From: Mycobacteroides abscessus ATCC 19977
Lineage (GTDB): Bacteria; Actinomycetota; Actinomycetes; Mycobacteriales; Mycobacteriaceae
DNA: 64,000 bases
Direction of reading: 5' to 3'
NCBI RefSeq assembly: GCF_000069185.1
Contig: NC_010397.1
Location: forward strand, 3,100,001 to 3,164,000
In this document: positions 42,455 through 52,364 of the stretch, in pieces
How positions within the stretch are numbered: position 1 is the first letter of the stretch
Layout: every line of letters starts with the position of its first letter
Position numbers and translations under genes: made by a program
The notes under the pieces: generated by a model
Databases searched by the model: none
Told to the model about the DNA's origin: nothing
Seen by the model: the letters and a program-made list of their open reading frames with translations, nothing else

Positions 42455-42970
42455 CTACAGGGGCGCTCCCCCACGTAGATGCTCGAAGATCAACGACGTC
42501 TGTGTGCCCGCGACATCGGGCAGCGCGTTGAGTTTCTCAACGACGAAGGACCGCAGGTCCTCGGTGTCGCGGGCCGCGACGTGCAGGATGTAATCATCCG
42601 CGCCCGCAAGGAAGTACACGTCGATCACTTGTGGCAACTCACGTATGTCACGGATGAAGGTGCGGATCTTGCCACGCGCATTGGCCTGCAGGCTGACCGA
42701 GATCATCGCCTGTAGCGGCCTACCAATGGCGGCGGGGTCCACGTCGGTGAAGAATCCACGGATCACACCGGTCTCTTGCAGGCGCCGGACCCGTCCATGA
42801 CATGTGGAGGCCGCGATCCCCACGGCCTCAGCCAACACACTGTTGGGTATACGTGCGTCGTTGTGCAGTTCCAGCAGGATGCGGCGGTCCACGTCATCGA
42901 GCTCCACGCGCCGAACATCATTCGGCGCGGGAGGCATGTCGAACCGCGATTCCGGTGATTTTGCGACCAT
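42455..42970 (-). CDS. aldR: Lrp/AsnC family regulator of alanine dehydrogenase (AldR-like)
   Basis: A 171-residue regulator with an AsnC HTH (LDDVDRRILLELHNDARIPNSVLAEAVGIAASTCHGRVRRL) and a RAM ligand domain. It is divergent from ald, the M. tuberculosis arrangement of Rv2779c, where AldR represses ald and alanine controls it. TAGATT at 42977-42982 lies six bases before the ATG, indicating leaderless mRNA. Confidence 0.92.
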   Translation of the reverse strand: MVAKSPESRFDMPPAPNDVRRVELDDVDRRILLELHNDARIPNSVLAEAVGIAASTCHGRVRRLQETGVIRGFFTDVDPAAIGRPLQAMISVSLQANARGKIRTFIRDIRELPQVIDVYFLAGADDYILHVAARDTEDLRSFVVEKLNALPDVAGTQTSLIFEHLRGGAPL

Positions 42971-43071
42971 TTTTGCAATCTACCGAATCTTCCACGGAAA
43001 TATTGCGCGTTTATCGACGCTTCTTCACACTTGAACGCGGGACTTAGTTTTGAAACAGGAGAAGAAGAATC
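42971..43071. promoter_or_regulatory. Divergent control region between aldR and ald
   Basis: The 101-bp gap is AT-rich. It has GCAAT (42975-42979) and ATTGC (43002-43006) as a loose inverted pair, the kind of half-site reported for AldR, and an AGGAGAAGAAG ribosome site for ald. The sites are weak by eye. Confidence 0.4.
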
Positions 43072-44187
43072 ATGCGCGTAGGCATCCCTACCGAGATCAA
43101 GAACAACGAATATCGCGTGGCCACCACACCCGCGGGTGTGGCCGAACTGACCCGTCGCGGGCACGAGGTGATCATTCAGTCGGGCGCGGGTGACGGCTCC
43201 TCGATATCGGATGTGGACTTCAAAGCCGCTGGCGCACAGGTGATCAACGGCGCCGAACAGGTTTGGGCCGAGGCCGATCTGCTACTCAAGGTCAAGGAAC
43301 CGATCGAGCCCGAATACGCCCTCATGCGTCGTGGCCAGACGCTCTTCACCTACCTGCACCTGGCCGCCTCGCTGCCGTGCACGCAGGCGTTACTGAAGTC
43401 AGAAACCACCTCGATCGCGTACGAGACAGTGCAGACCTCCGACGGTGCGCTCCCCCTACTGGCCCCTATGAGTGAGGTCGCCGGACGGTTGGCCGCACAG
43501 GTCGGGGCGTACCACCTGATGACCCCCGTGGGGGGACGCGGCCTGGTCATGGGTGGTGTGCCTGGAGTCGGCCCGGCCGACGTGGTCGTGATCGGTGGTG
43601 GCGTCGCCGGATACAACGCGGCACGCATCGCCGCCGGAATGGGTGCTCACGTCACCGTTTTCGACGTCAACTTGGGCAAGCTGCGGGAGCTGGACGGAGA
43701 GTTCGGCGGCACTATCCGTACCCGGTACTCGTCGACCATGGAGCTGGAAGGCGCCGTCAAACGCGCCGACCTGGTGATCGGAGCCGTGCTCATCCCGGGC
43801 GCCAAGGCTCCTAAACTCATTTCGAATTCCCTTGTTTCTCAAATGAAACCGGGTTCAGTGCTCGTGGACATCGCCATCGATCAGGGGGGCTGCTTCGCCG
43901 ATTCACGCCCCACCACTCATGACGAACCGACCTACACCGTCCACGACAGCGTGTTCTACTGCGTGGCCAATATGCCCGGCGCGGTGCCACGGACCTCCAC
44001 CTTTGCCCTGACCAACGCCACCATGCCGTACGTGCTGGCACTGGCAGACAAGGGCTGGCGCCAGGCCTGCCGCGACGACGCCGCGCTCGCCCAGGGACTC
44101 TCCACACATGAGGGCGCGCTACTGAACACGCATGTCGCACACGACCTGGGGCTGGCCTTCACCGATCCTGCCGAGGTCCTCGGGTAG
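43072..44187 (+). CDS. ald: Alanine dehydrogenase
   Basis: A 371-residue NAD enzyme interconverting alanine with pyruvate and ammonia. MRVGIPTEIKNNEYRV is the conserved start, LLLKVKEP and TYLHLAA hold catalytic Lys and His, and GVPGVGPADVVVIGGGVAG is the NAD loop. It is upregulated in mycobacteria under low oxygen and alanine supply through AldR. A strong Shine-Dalgarno site precedes the ATG. Confidence 0.96.
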   Translation: MRVGIPTEIKNNEYRVATTPAGVAELTRRGHEVIIQSGAGDGSSISDVDFKAAGAQVINGAEQVWAEADLLLKVKEPIEPEYALMRRGQTLFTYLHLAASLPCTQALLKSETTSIAYETVQTSDGALPLLAPMSEVAGRLAAQVGAYHLMTPVGGRGLVMGGVPGVGPADVVVIGGGVAGYNAARIAAGMGAHVTVFDVNLGKLRELDGEFGGTIRTRYSSTMELEGAVKRADLVIGAVLIPGAKAPKLISNSLVSQMKPGSVLVDIAIDQGGCFADSRPTTHDEPTYTVHDSVFYCVANMPGAVPRTSTFALTNATMPYVLALADKGWRQACRDDAALAQGLSTHEGALLNTHVAHDLGLAFTDPAEVLG

Positions 44188-44194
44188 CTATTCG

Positions 44195-44232
44195 TAGATC
44201 ACGACGGCAATCACGCTGTCATCGGTGATCTA
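44195..44232. terminator. Hairpin between convergent genes
   Basis: TAGATCAC and GTGATCTA form an 8-bp perfect stem with a 22-nt loop. It lies between the ald stop and the stop of the diiron oxygenase gene. The lack of a long U tract makes terminator function uncertain. Confidence 0.4.
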
Positions 44233-45255
44233 GACAGCGGTCTGCGCGGTGAGGTCATTGGTCCACGTGGGCGTTTTGATCTTCTTGCGGTACGGGACTT
44301 TGTCGTTGAACTTGTTCACCGCGCGCCCCACCTTATGGAGCGGATGGTCGAAGTCAGTGAAGTACGTGCTGTTGACGATCGGGTAACGCAGCACCCGGAA
44401 GATCGGCAGCCTGCGCGCATTGCTGCTCTTCCGGCCACCCGATTCCGCGTAGCGATCGAACGCGCGCTGGATCAAGATCGTGTCGATACCCATGTTGCGC
44501 ATGGCGTCACCCACCCGGGTGAGGAAGCCTGCGAACCGGATAACATGGGGGTTTGCCAACCCGACGGCACGGACGATGGTCACCGGCTTGAGCAGCGGCG
44601 CCACATCCTCCACCAGCATTCTGGAGAACTTACGGGTGCCCAACATATCCATAACCGCGAATCCGATTGCCAGATGCCGTGATTCGTCGGAGTTGATCTT
44701 GGCGAACACCTCGTGGAACAGCGGATCCTCGACCTCGCCCGACAGGAATTTCAGCACCGCGCCATCGAGGCCCACCTCGAAGAACGGGATGACGGTGGCC
44801 ATGTAGACGAACGGGAGCCGCCGGTCACCGAGGTTGTCGAATCCACGAAGTGCCTGCAGTAATGCCTTGATGTCCCCGGACTGAGGCGGGATCTCACCCT
44901 CGGCCAGCATGCCCCACCGGCGCATCAGTGCGATTTCGGCGTTGGCATGCCGCTGCTCTTCGGCATGGAAGTAGCTATAGATCTCTCTGAGCGTGTCGTT
45001 GGGCGCGGTGATGCCCAGCGTGCCCATCATCCGTCCGCCAATGTGCTCAATCCACACCAGGTCCGACATGAACTGCTTGAGATCGTCGAACTGCTCGGGG
45101 TTGATGGTGTCAGCCCCCGGCTTGTCCCAGTCGAAGTCCGCCAGTGTCCACTGCCTGGCTTTGATCTTGCCGAGGACGTTCTCAAAGAATTCGTCGTTCT
45201 TGGCGATGTCCTTGGTGTTGTCTCTGGTCAGCTCATCTGGGAGCACGGCGGTCAT
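44230..45255 (-). CDS. AurF-type diiron oxygenase
   Basis: A 341-residue ferritin-like diiron protein. Paired iron-ligand segments are SDLVWIEH, EEQRHANAE, FEVGL and NSDESRHLAIG. This matches the AurF/para-aminobenzoate N-oxygenase-like and related mycobacterial diiron proteins. Its ATG overlaps the stop of the flavin monooxygenase as ATGA, so they form a two-gene unit, with the monooxygenase first. Substrate unknown. Confidence 0.85.
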   Translation of the reverse strand: MTAVLPDELTRDNTKDIAKNDEFFENVLGKIKARQWTLADFDWDKPGADTINPEQFDDLKQFMSDLVWIEHIGGRMMGTLGITAPNDTLREIYSYFHAEEQRHANAEIALMRRWGMLAEGEIPPQSGDIKALLQALRGFDNLGDRRLPFVYMATVIPFFEVGLDGAVLKFLSGEVEDPLFHEVFAKINSDESRHLAIGFAVMDMLGTRKFSRMLVEDVAPLLKPVTIVRAVGLANPHVIRFAGFLTRVGDAMRNMGIDTILIQRAFDRYAESGGRKSSNARRLPIFRVLRYPIVNSTYFTDFDHPLHKVGRAVNKFNDKVPYRKKIKTPTWTNDLTAQTAV

Positions 45256-46778
45256 TGGGCTACCCCTAACTTCGCGGAATTGATGGAATCGAGTTCCTGC
45301 TGGGTGAGAATCTTGTAATCGGCGGCATCGACGTCGGCCAACGCACGCCGGAATTCGGTTGTCGTACCTGGGAAGAGCTCACTGGCCACGGTGTCCTCTG
45401 GCTTGTACCAGCGGAACGCGCCATCGCGCCATGTGGTCCGATCGAGTCTTTGCGCCGCACGTGCCTGCTCACGCTCGAGGGCCTCCCGACGCACCTCGAT
45501 CGAGACAAATGCCAACGAATCGATCAACGCCAAAGAAGCTGTCACATAGTCAATTTGCGCTTCGACATGCGCAAGACCAGCCAAGGCGTTGGTCCCGGAC
45601 CCGGGTCCGGCGAGCAAGAACAGATTGGGGAATCCGGGCACATTCACGCCGCGGAATGCCGTGGGCTGGGTGCCCCAGTGCTCGCCCAGCGTGGAGCCGT
45701 CCACCCCCTTGATCGGGAACGGCTCCTCGATGAGTACCTCCGGGGCATCGAGCGCGAAGACCAGGCAGTCGGCCTTATGTGTCATCGCGTCGGCAGATCG
45801 AACCCCAATGGCGCTCACTCCCGTGACGGGCCAGGGCACCAGCTTGCAATTGTCTTGCTGTATCGCCGAATAGAAGTCGTCGGAAAACAGAATCCGGCGA
45901 CTGCCCGCGCGATATGCCGGCAGCAGGTTACGGCGCAACCACGGGTCCTTCACATTGCGGTTGAGGTGGTTCTCGGCGACCGCCTCGACAAGCCGGGTGC
46001 CGACCCCACGCCACACCAGACCCCGACGCAGCGCTTCATGTGAACGGCTCGCCACCCGTCCCGCCAGCGATCCCGAGGCCCGGGACACCAGCCGCCCGAC
46101 CGCACCCGGAGCTTCGGCACCCCAGCGGGGCAGCACCCAATCAGGGGCGCGCTGAAAGACCCGGACTCGCGCGGCCTTCTTGACCAGCTCGGGCACCACG
46201 TGCACGGTGCTGGCGCCGGCCGCGATCACCGCGACATTGCGGCCGGCGAAATCGAAACTCGGATCCCAATCCGCCGTGCTCAGGATCGGACCCTCGAACT
46301 GCTCGATACCGGCGAGTTCCGGTGGCTCCGAAAGTGTTCCAGCACCGACAGCAAGAATCACCCGTCGCGCGGATACCGATTTCTTGCCCGCCACGGTGAT
46401 GCGCCAGGCGGCCTTACCTTGTTCGAAGGACAACCCGGTGACCCGATTTCGCAAGCGCAGCGCGGGCTCAAGGCCGTATCGCGCGATGAGATCTCGCTGA
46501 TAGGACAAGACACCCTCGCGCGTCGCCCAGAGCGTGCGCGACGACGTGCTGGGCGAAAACGAGTACGACTGCTGGACAGCTAACTCGTCGCCGGCGACGG
46601 AAGAGAAGGTGCTACGCCGCCAGTAACCGCCGATTTCCGGGGCTTGCTCGAGGATCAGCAGGTCCTGGACCCGGGCCTGACGCAATCTCGCAGCCATGCC
46701 CAACCCGGCTATGCCGGCTCCGATGATCGCAACGTCAACGGGGTTATTGACTGCCATCTGCGCGCTTACCATCCTCAT
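45252..46778 (-). CDS. Flavin-containing monooxygenase-like protein, atypical BVMO motifs
   Basis: About 508 residues. The FAD loop GAGIAGLG is standard. The NADPH loop, usually GTGASA, is AAGAST and the BVMO fingerprint FxGxxxHxxxW is FEGPILSTADW, with Ser in place of His. An ATG at 46757 would give a shorter N-terminus. The coupled gene downstream is a diiron oxygenase. It may act as a reductase or oxidase rather than a typical Baeyer-Villiger enzyme. Confidence 0.83.
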   Translation of the reverse strand: MRMVSAQMAVNNPVDVAIIGAGIAGLGMAARLRQARVQDLLILEQAPEIGGYWRRSTFSSVAGDELAVQQSYSFSPSTSSRTLWATREGVLSYQRDLIARYGLEPALRLRNRVTGLSFEQGKAAWRITVAGKKSVSARRVILAVGAGTLSEPPELAGIEQFEGPILSTADWDPSFDFAGRNVAVIAAGASTVHVVPELVKKAARVRVFQRAPDWVLPRWGAEAPGAVGRLVSRASGSLAGRVASRSHEALRRGLVWRGVGTRLVEAVAENHLNRNVKDPWLRRNLLPAYRAGSRRILFSDDFYSAIQQDNCKLVPWPVTGVSAIGVRSADAMTHKADCLVFALDAPEVLIEEPFPIKGVDGSTLGEHWGTQPTAFRGVNVPGFPNLFLLAGPGSGTNALAGLAHVEAQIDYVTASLALIDSLAFVSIEVRREALEREQARAAQRLDRTTWRDGAFRWYKPEDTVASELFPGTTTEFRRALADVDAADYKILTQQELDSINSAKLGVAQ

Positions 46779-46781
46779 CTT

Positions 46782-46810
46782 CGTTGACGAAAGACTGACT
46801 TACGTCAACG
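46782..46810. promoter_or_regulatory. Inverted repeat upstream of the flavin monooxygenase
   Basis: CGTTGACG and CGTCAACG are perfect 8-bp arms with a 13-nt spacer. The repeat sits a few bases before the first ATG and would overlap the promoter or start of the transcript. Confidence 0.5.
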
Positions 46811-46886
46811 GTAGCAGGCCGCGGGCCCACTACGACAAGGGCCGGTTCAGTCACGCTTCCTATCAATAGTGATCTGCATCACAGCA

Positions 46887-47696
46887 CTACCGGATGATCT
46901 GGTCTTCGAGTATGGCCTGGTAACGGCGCATTCCCGCGATCCATCTGTCGTAATCGGCGCCCTTCTGGCGATACATGTCGAGCACCTGGGGATGCGGCAA
47001 GACCAAGAACTTCTCATCCCGGATCGCATCGAGTGCCATGGCAGCCACCACCGCCGGTTCGAGCACGTCACCCGCCGCTGTTATAGAGGTACCCGCCACA
47101 CGCACGTCCGGGTCATCGGATTCGGTGAGGCCGTCCAAGAGTGCCGTCTTGACCCCCATCGGACACAGGCAACTCACTCCGACCCCCTGACCGCCGTAGG
47201 TGATCGAGAGCCACTCGGCAAAGCCGACCGCGGCATGTTTGGTCACCGAATACGCGGGTGAACCGATCTGGGTGAGCAGTCCGGCCGCTGATGCCACCGA
47301 CAGGAAATAGCCACGGCCGCGCTCTACCCATCCGGGCACCAGCAGCGTGGCCGCGCGGATATGCGCCCGAAGGTTCACATCGATGGTGAGGTCCCATGCC
47401 GCCTCGCCGATACCGAGCCCGAGGCCGCCGGCGATACCGGCGTTGGCCGCGTAGAGATCGACGGGACCAAATTCCTTCTCCGCCAAAGCAATAAGATCCT
47501 CGATATCGGAGACCGCGCTGGCATCGGCTCGCTGACCGACGATGCCGTCTCGAGCCGCGGCGGTGCGCCCCACGGCATCGGCGTCGATATCTGACGCCAC
47601 CACGGTGGCTCCGGCATCCACAAGCCCCCAGGCAAGGGCCTGTCCGATTCCCGAACCGGCTCCGGTGACGATGGCGACGCTGCCGTTGATATCCAT
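46887..47696 (-). CDS. Short-chain dehydrogenase/reductase
   Basis: A 269-residue classical SDR with TGAGSGIG, NAG and YSVTK. TAAGGT (47703-47708), six bases before the ATG, is a -10 for leaderless transcription and overlaps the stop of the DUF2182 gene upstream. Substrate is not predictable; its proximity to the flavin monooxygenase suggests a shared lipid or steroid context only. Confidence 0.88.
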   Translation of the reverse strand: MDINGSVAIVTGAGSGIGQALAWGLVDAGATVVASDIDADAVGRTAAARDGIVGQRADASAVSDIEDLIALAEKEFGPVDLYAANAGIAGGLGLGIGEAAWDLTIDVNLRAHIRAATLLVPGWVERGRGYFLSVASAAGLLTQIGSPAYSVTKHAAVGFAEWLSITYGGQGVGVSCLCPMGVKTALLDGLTESDDPDVRVAGTSITAAGDVLEPAVVAAMALDAIRDEKFLVLPHPQVLDMYRQKGADYDRWIAGMRRYQAILEDQIIR

Positions 47697-47705
47697 ACCC
47701 GGACC

Positions 47706-48488
47706 TTATTGGATGGCCGCGAAGACCCCCACGGCGGCGGCCGCGACCGCGAAAACACCGGCAAGGACGCGGGCCGTGCGCCGCGGAGACTGGGTGAAAC
47801 GCTCCCAGGTGACCGCGACCGTCAACGGCACCATCCACACAATATGCGCGGTCGGAGCAAGGGCCATCGCCAGCATGACGGCCCAACACGATCTGACGCA
47901 TGCCCATCCACCGAACGCACCAAACCGTATGGCGCCCTGGGCCGCAGGCCAACCGGTGGGTGGCAGCGGGCGTGACGCGTGACAGTCACCGAGGGCCCGG
48001 CGTTTGAGCGGGGTCAACTGCCAGAGCGCGGCGACAACGAGAGCCCCGGTGAACAGCCACCAAGGCGACGGGCCCACCGCAGCCGATTGCGCCAGCGCGA
48101 CGACGACACCGATCACTGTCCAAACTGCGAGCCAGACTGCCCCATAGAGAACTACGGCCCCGCCGCGGCGCCCCCGGGGCGTGGTCTGCTCGATGTACCG
48201 CACCGACGGCAGGGTGGCCGGTCCCATCATGGCGACGGTCATGACAATCCAGGCGATGATCGCGATCCACAGCACCGGTTGATGTGTGACCGGCGTGGGC
48301 ATCGGGGCCATACCCGCGTGCTGCATTCCATGCATGCTGTGCTCGCCGGCAGGCGCCTGTGAGTGAGCGCCCGCATGTTGCGGAAGCAACGCGAAAGCCA
48401 ACCACGACAACAAAATTACCGCGGCCACGATCCCTGTGTATGTGCCAGCCGTTAGTTCCCTAACGCGCTGAATCGCATGGGCGACCAT
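47706..48488 (-). CDS. DUF2182 membrane protein with His/Met-rich loop
   Basis: A 260-residue protein of the DUF2182 family, predicted metal-binding membrane proteins, with about seven hydrophobic segments and the family motif TVAMMGPATLPSV. After the first helix an extracytoplasmic loop is rich in His and Met (HSMHGMQHAGM), typical for copper handling. TATCCT at 48496-48501 is seven bases before the ATG, consistent with leaderless mRNA. Confidence 0.85.
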   Translation of the reverse strand: MVAHAIQRVRELTAGTYTGIVAAVILLSWLAFALLPQHAGAHSQAPAGEHSMHGMQHAGMAPMPTPVTHQPVLWIAIIAWIVMTVAMMGPATLPSVRYIEQTTPRGRRGGAVVLYGAVWLAVWTVIGVVVALAQSAAVGPSPWWLFTGALVVAALWQLTPLKRRALGDCHASRPLPPTGWPAAQGAIRFGAFGGWACVRSCWAVMLAMALAPTAHIVWMVPLTVAVTWERFTQSPRRTARVLAGVFAVAAAAVGVFAAIQ

Positions 48489-48517
48489 CAGCTAGAGGAT
48501 ATCTTCCCGGCCGTGAA

Positions 48518-49864
48518 CTAGCTTGTGGATTCAATCATCGTCCGCAATGTGCGCGGCAACGTCCGCTTGGATCGGTACGGTCCCACCACCGCCGCCCCGG
48601 CGGGGCCGCCGAGCAACTGGCGGGCGATGGCGTTGACCTCGTCGGCCGTCACCGCGTCGATCCTGTCCAGGGTCGCGGAAATGGTGCGGTGCTTGCCGTT
48701 GTTCAGCTCGCTGCGGCCCAACCGATTCATCCGCGATGCCGAATCTTCAAGCCCCAGAACGAGTCCACCGGAGAGCGCCCCCTTGGCACGATCGATTTCC
48801 GCCGGGGTGAATCCGTCCTCGACGACCGATCCCAACACCTGCGAGGTCACCTTCGTCACCTCGTCGAATCGCTCCGGGGAGCAGCCCGCGTATACCGACA
48901 AGGCGCCGGTGTCCGAGAAGGTATCCACCGTCGAATACACCGCGTACACCAGCCCTCGCTGCTCGCGAATCTCTTGAAACAGGCGAGAACTGAGGCCACC
49001 GCCGAGTGCGCTGTTGAGTACCGACAGCGCCCAGCGATGCTGCCAGCCGCGCCCGGGAGTGCGCACCCCAAGCGACAGGTGCACCTGCTCACCGTCGCGT
49101 GACACCAACTCGAGCCCCGGCTTGGCCGCGACCCGGCCACTGCCCTTGCGGGGCGCCACCGTCCGCACCGATGAGTCCAGATGCGACTTGAAATACTTGC
49201 GCGCCAACCGGACTACACGATCGTGTTCGATGTTTCCGGCGACCGCCAGCACCATACGTTCGGGGCGGTACCGCCGCACATGGAATGAATGCAGTTGCGC
49301 CCGCGTCATCGCCGAAATCGATTCGGAGCTGCCCAGCACGCTGCGGCCGATCGGATGATCACCGAACAGCGCACCCAGGAAGGCCTCCCCCAGCAGATCC
49401 TCGGGATCGTCGTCACGCATCGCGATTTCTTCGAGCACCACATCACGCTCGACCTCGACGTCGTCGCTGGCGCATCGCCCGCGCAACACCACATCGGCCA
49501 CCAGGTCTATGGCCAACTCCAGATCGGAGTCCAGCACATGAGCGTAATAACAGGTCTGCTCGCGTGCGGTGAAGGCGTTGAGCTCGCCCCCGACGGCGTC
49601 GATCGACTGGGCGATATCGGCCGCCGACCGGGTGGGCGTGGATTTGAACAGCAGGTGCTCGAGGAAGTGCGCCGCACCGGCGACACTGCGCCCCTCGTCG
49701 CGCGACCCCACGTCGACCCACACGCCGACGGACGCCGAGCGCACCGAGGGCATGGCCTCGGTGACTACTCGGAGCCCACCTGGAAGAACCGTGCGGCGTA
49801 CCGATGAGCCGCTTGCGCGAAGAGACTCGGACCCTGCGCTCGGGACCTTACTGGGTGACGGCAT
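48518..49864 (-). CDS. pepR: M16 family zinc protease PepR
   Basis: A 448-residue M16 metalloprotease (Rv2782c type). The inverted zinc motif HFLEH and the downstream Glu in [10 protein letters not shown] are present, with the C-terminal R/Y motif LVYAVYS. The ATG at 49864 lies 17 bp inside the end of pnp, so the genes are coupled; the frame extends to 50086 as a shadow of pnp. Confidence 0.92.
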   Translation of the reverse strand: MPSPSKVPSAGSESLRASGSSVRRTVLPGGLRVVTEAMPSVRSASVGVWVDVGSRDEGRSVAGAAHFLEHLLFKSTPTRSAADIAQSIDAVGGELNAFTAREQTCYYAHVLDSDLELAIDLVADVVLRGRCASDDVEVERDVVLEEIAMRDDDPEDLLGEAFLGALFGDHPIGRSVLGSSESISAMTRAQLHSFHVRRYRPERMVLAVAGNIEHDRVVRLARKYFKSHLDSSVRTVAPRKGSGRVAAKPGLELVSRDGEQVHLSLGVRTPGRGWQHRWALSVLNSALGGGLSSRLFQEIREQRGLVYAVYSTVDTFSDTGALSVYAGCSPERFDEVTKVTSQVLGSVVEDGFTPAEIDRAKGALSGGLVLGLEDSASRMNRLGRSELNNGKHRTISATLDRIDAVTADEVNAIARQLLGGPAGAAVVGPYRSKRTLPRTLRTMIESTS

Positions 49865-52115
49865 CAGCCGGCTGGGCCTCCGCGGGTGCGGGAGCTTCCG
49901 CGGCATCCTCTTCGCCGACCGGGACCAGCGAGATCTTGCCGCGGTTGTCGATATCGGCGATCTCCACCTGGATCTTGTCGCCGACCTTGACCACGTCTTC
50001 AACCTTGGCAATCCGCTTGCCCTTACCGAGCTTGCTGATGTGCACCAGGCCGTCGCGGCCAGGCAAGAGGGAAACGAAAGCTCCAAAGTCAGTGGTCTTC
50101 ACCACCGTTCCGAGGAAACGCTCGCCGATCTTGGGCAACTGCGGGTTGGCGATGGCGTTGATCTTGTCGATCGCGGCCTGCGCCGAAGCGCCGTCGGCAG
50201 CACCGACGAACACGGTGCCGTCATCCTCGATGGAGATGTTCGCGCCGGTCTCCTCGGTGATGGAGTTGATCATCTTGCCCTTGGGCCCAATCACCTCACC
50301 GATCTTGTCGACCGGCACCTTGATGGTGGTGATACGCGGCGCGTACGGGCTCATCTCGTCGGGAGCGTCGATCGCCTCGGCCATCACCTCGAGGATGGTG
50401 GTGCGGGCGTCTTTGGCCTGCGACAACGCGGCGGCCAGCACCTGCGACGGGATGCCGTCGAGCTTGGTGTCCAGCTGCAGGGCGGTGACGAAGTCCTTGG
50501 TGCCGGCGACCTTGAAGTCCATGTCGCCGAAGGCATCCTCGGCACCCAGGATATCGGTGAGCGCGACGAAGCGACGCTCGGCGGTGCCGTCTGCGAGTTC
50601 GATGTCATCGGACACCAGACCCATGGCGATACCGGCGACGGGCGCCTTCAGCGGCACGCCGGCGTTCAGCAGCGCCAGAGTGGAAGCACACACCGAACCC
50701 ATCGAGGTAGAACCGTTGGAGCCCAGCGCCTCCGAGACCTGACGGATCGCGTAGGGGAACTCCTCAATGCTCGGGAGCACCGGGATGAGCGCCCGCTCGG
50801 CGAGGGCGCCGTGGCCTATCTCGCGACGCTTCGGCGAACCGACGCGGCCGGTCTCACCGGTGGAGAAGGGCGGGAAGTTGTAGTGGTGCATGTAGCGCTT
50901 GGTGGTCTCGGGTCCGAGCGAATCGACCTGCTGAGCCATCTTGATCATATCCAGGGTGGTCACACCCATGATCTGGGTCTCGCCACGCTCGAACAGGGCA
51001 CTGCCGTGGGCACGCGGGATCACGGCGACCTCGGCTGACAGGGCGCGAATGTCGGTGACACCGCGGCCATCGATGCGGAACTGATCCTTCAGGATGCGCT
51101 GGCGCACAAGCTTCTTGGTGAGCGAGCGGAACGCGGCGCCGATTTCCTTCTCACGGCCGTCGAAGCCCTCCTGGAGCCTGCCCAGCACGTCGACCTTGAT
51201 CTCGTCGGTCTTCTCATCACGCTCGGCCTTGCCCGCGATCGAGAGCGCCTGCGACAGCGGCTCGGTGGCCACAGCCGCGACGGCGGCGTAGACGTCGTCC
51301 TGGTAGTCCGGGAACAGCGGGAACTCGCCGGTGGGCTTGGCAGCGCTGCCGGCCAGCTCCTCCTGCGCGGTGCACAGGGCAGCGATGAACGGCTTGGCCG
51401 CCTCGAGGCCCTCGGCGACAACGGTTTCGGTGGGCGCACCGGCGCCACCGTCGATCAATGCGATGACGTTGTCAGTGGCCTCGGCCTCGACCATCATGAT
51501 CGCCACGTCGGAATCACCGGCGGTGCCTACTTTGCGGCCCGCGACCACCATGTCGAACACAGCCTTCTCCAGCTGCTCGACGGTCGGGAACGCCACCCAC
51601 TGTCCCTCGATCAGGGCGACTCGCACTCCGCCAACCGGGCCCGAGAACGGGAGTCCGGCAAGCTGAGTGGAGGCGGACGCCGCATTGATGGCCAGCACGT
51701 CGTACAGATCGGCGGGGTTCAGGCTCAGCACCGTCACCACGACCTGGATCTCGTTACGCAGCCCGCTCACGAACGACGGGCGCAGCGGCCGGTCGATCAG
51801 ACGGCAAGTCAAAATGGCGTCGGTGGAGGGACGACCCTCACGACGGAAGAACGAGCCGGGGATGCGGCCCGCGGCGTACATCCGCTCCTCGACGTCGACG
51901 GTCAGCGGGAAGAAGTCGAAGTGATCCTTCGGAGTCTTGCTGGCGGCCGTGGTCGACAGCAGCATCGTCTCGTCGTCCAGGTACGCGACGACCGAACCGG
52001 CGGCCTGCAGGGCCAGGCGCCCCGTCTCGAACCGGATGGTGCGGGTGCCGAAGCTCCCGTTGTCGATGGTCGCGGTGGACTCGAAGATGCCTTCTTCAAT
52101 TTCTGTAACAGACAT
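49848..52115 (-). CDS. pnp: Polyribonucleotide nucleotidyltransferase
   Basis: A 755-residue PNPase/GpsI for RNA 3' degradation. Two RNase PH domains, a KH domain ([17 protein letters not shown]) and an S1 domain ([26 protein letters not shown]) are visible, with a short Ala/Pro/Glu tail. It lies downstream of lppU-rpsO in the usual order. The gap of 249 bp upstream shows no gene. Confidence 0.95.
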   Translation of the reverse strand: MSVTEIEEGIFESTATIDNGSFGTRTIRFETGRLALQAAGSVVAYLDDETMLLSTTAASKTPKDHFDFFPLTVDVEERMYAAGRIPGSFFRREGRPSTDAILTCRLIDRPLRPSFVSGLRNEIQVVVTVLSLNPADLYDVLAINAASASTQLAGLPFSGPVGGVRVALIEGQWVAFPTVEQLEKAVFDMVVAGRKVGTAGDSDVAIMMVEAEATDNVIALIDGGAGAPTETVVAEGLEAAKPFIAALCTAQEELAGSAAKPTGEFPLFPDYQDDVYAAVAAVATEPLSQALSIAGKAERDEKTDEIKVDVLGRLQEGFDGREKEIGAAFRSLTKKLVRQRILKDQFRIDGRGVTDIRALSAEVAVIPRAHGSALFERGETQIMGVTTLDMIKMAQQVDSLGPETTKRYMHHYNFPPFSTGETGRVGSPKRREIGHGALAERALIPVLPSIEEFPYAIRQVSEALGSNGSTSMGSVCASTLALLNAGVPLKAPVAGIAMGLVSDDIELADGTAERRFVALTDILGAEDAFGDMDFKVAGTKDFVTALQLDTKLDGIPSQVLAAALSQAKDARTTILEVMAEAIDAPDEMSPYAPRITTIKVPVDKIGEVIGPKGKMINSITEETGANISIEDDGTVFVGAADGASAQAAIDKINAIANPQLPKIGERFLGTVVKTTDFGAFVSLLPGRDGLVHISKLGKGKRIAKVEDVVKVGDKIQVEIADIDNRGKISLVPVGEEDAAEAPAPAEAQPADAVTQ

Positions 52116-52364
52116 AGGTGTCCGATTTACCTCTCAGTTATTCAGCGTGTTCGCTGTAGTGGGCATGCGTGCCATCACACGGTCAGCGCGCGGTTGTACC
52201 AGCGCGAAGTGGACCCGGAAGGTGATCGGCCACGGCCGTTCGATCGAAGCGGTCGGGATCTTGAAACCCGGCAGCCACTACCGAAGACCGCCCGTTACCC
52301 GGCGGGACCAGCATGACAACGCACACACCCTACCACCTGCGGCGTTTGCGGCCGTGCAGCTTGA

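Noticed and set aside
49569..51038. 489-codon open frame on the plus strand
   Set aside because: Antisense to pepR and pnp with no recognisable motif.
52116..52364. Extra gene between lppU and pnp
   Set aside because: Frames there are short shadows without a ribosome site; the region is probably the pnp leader.
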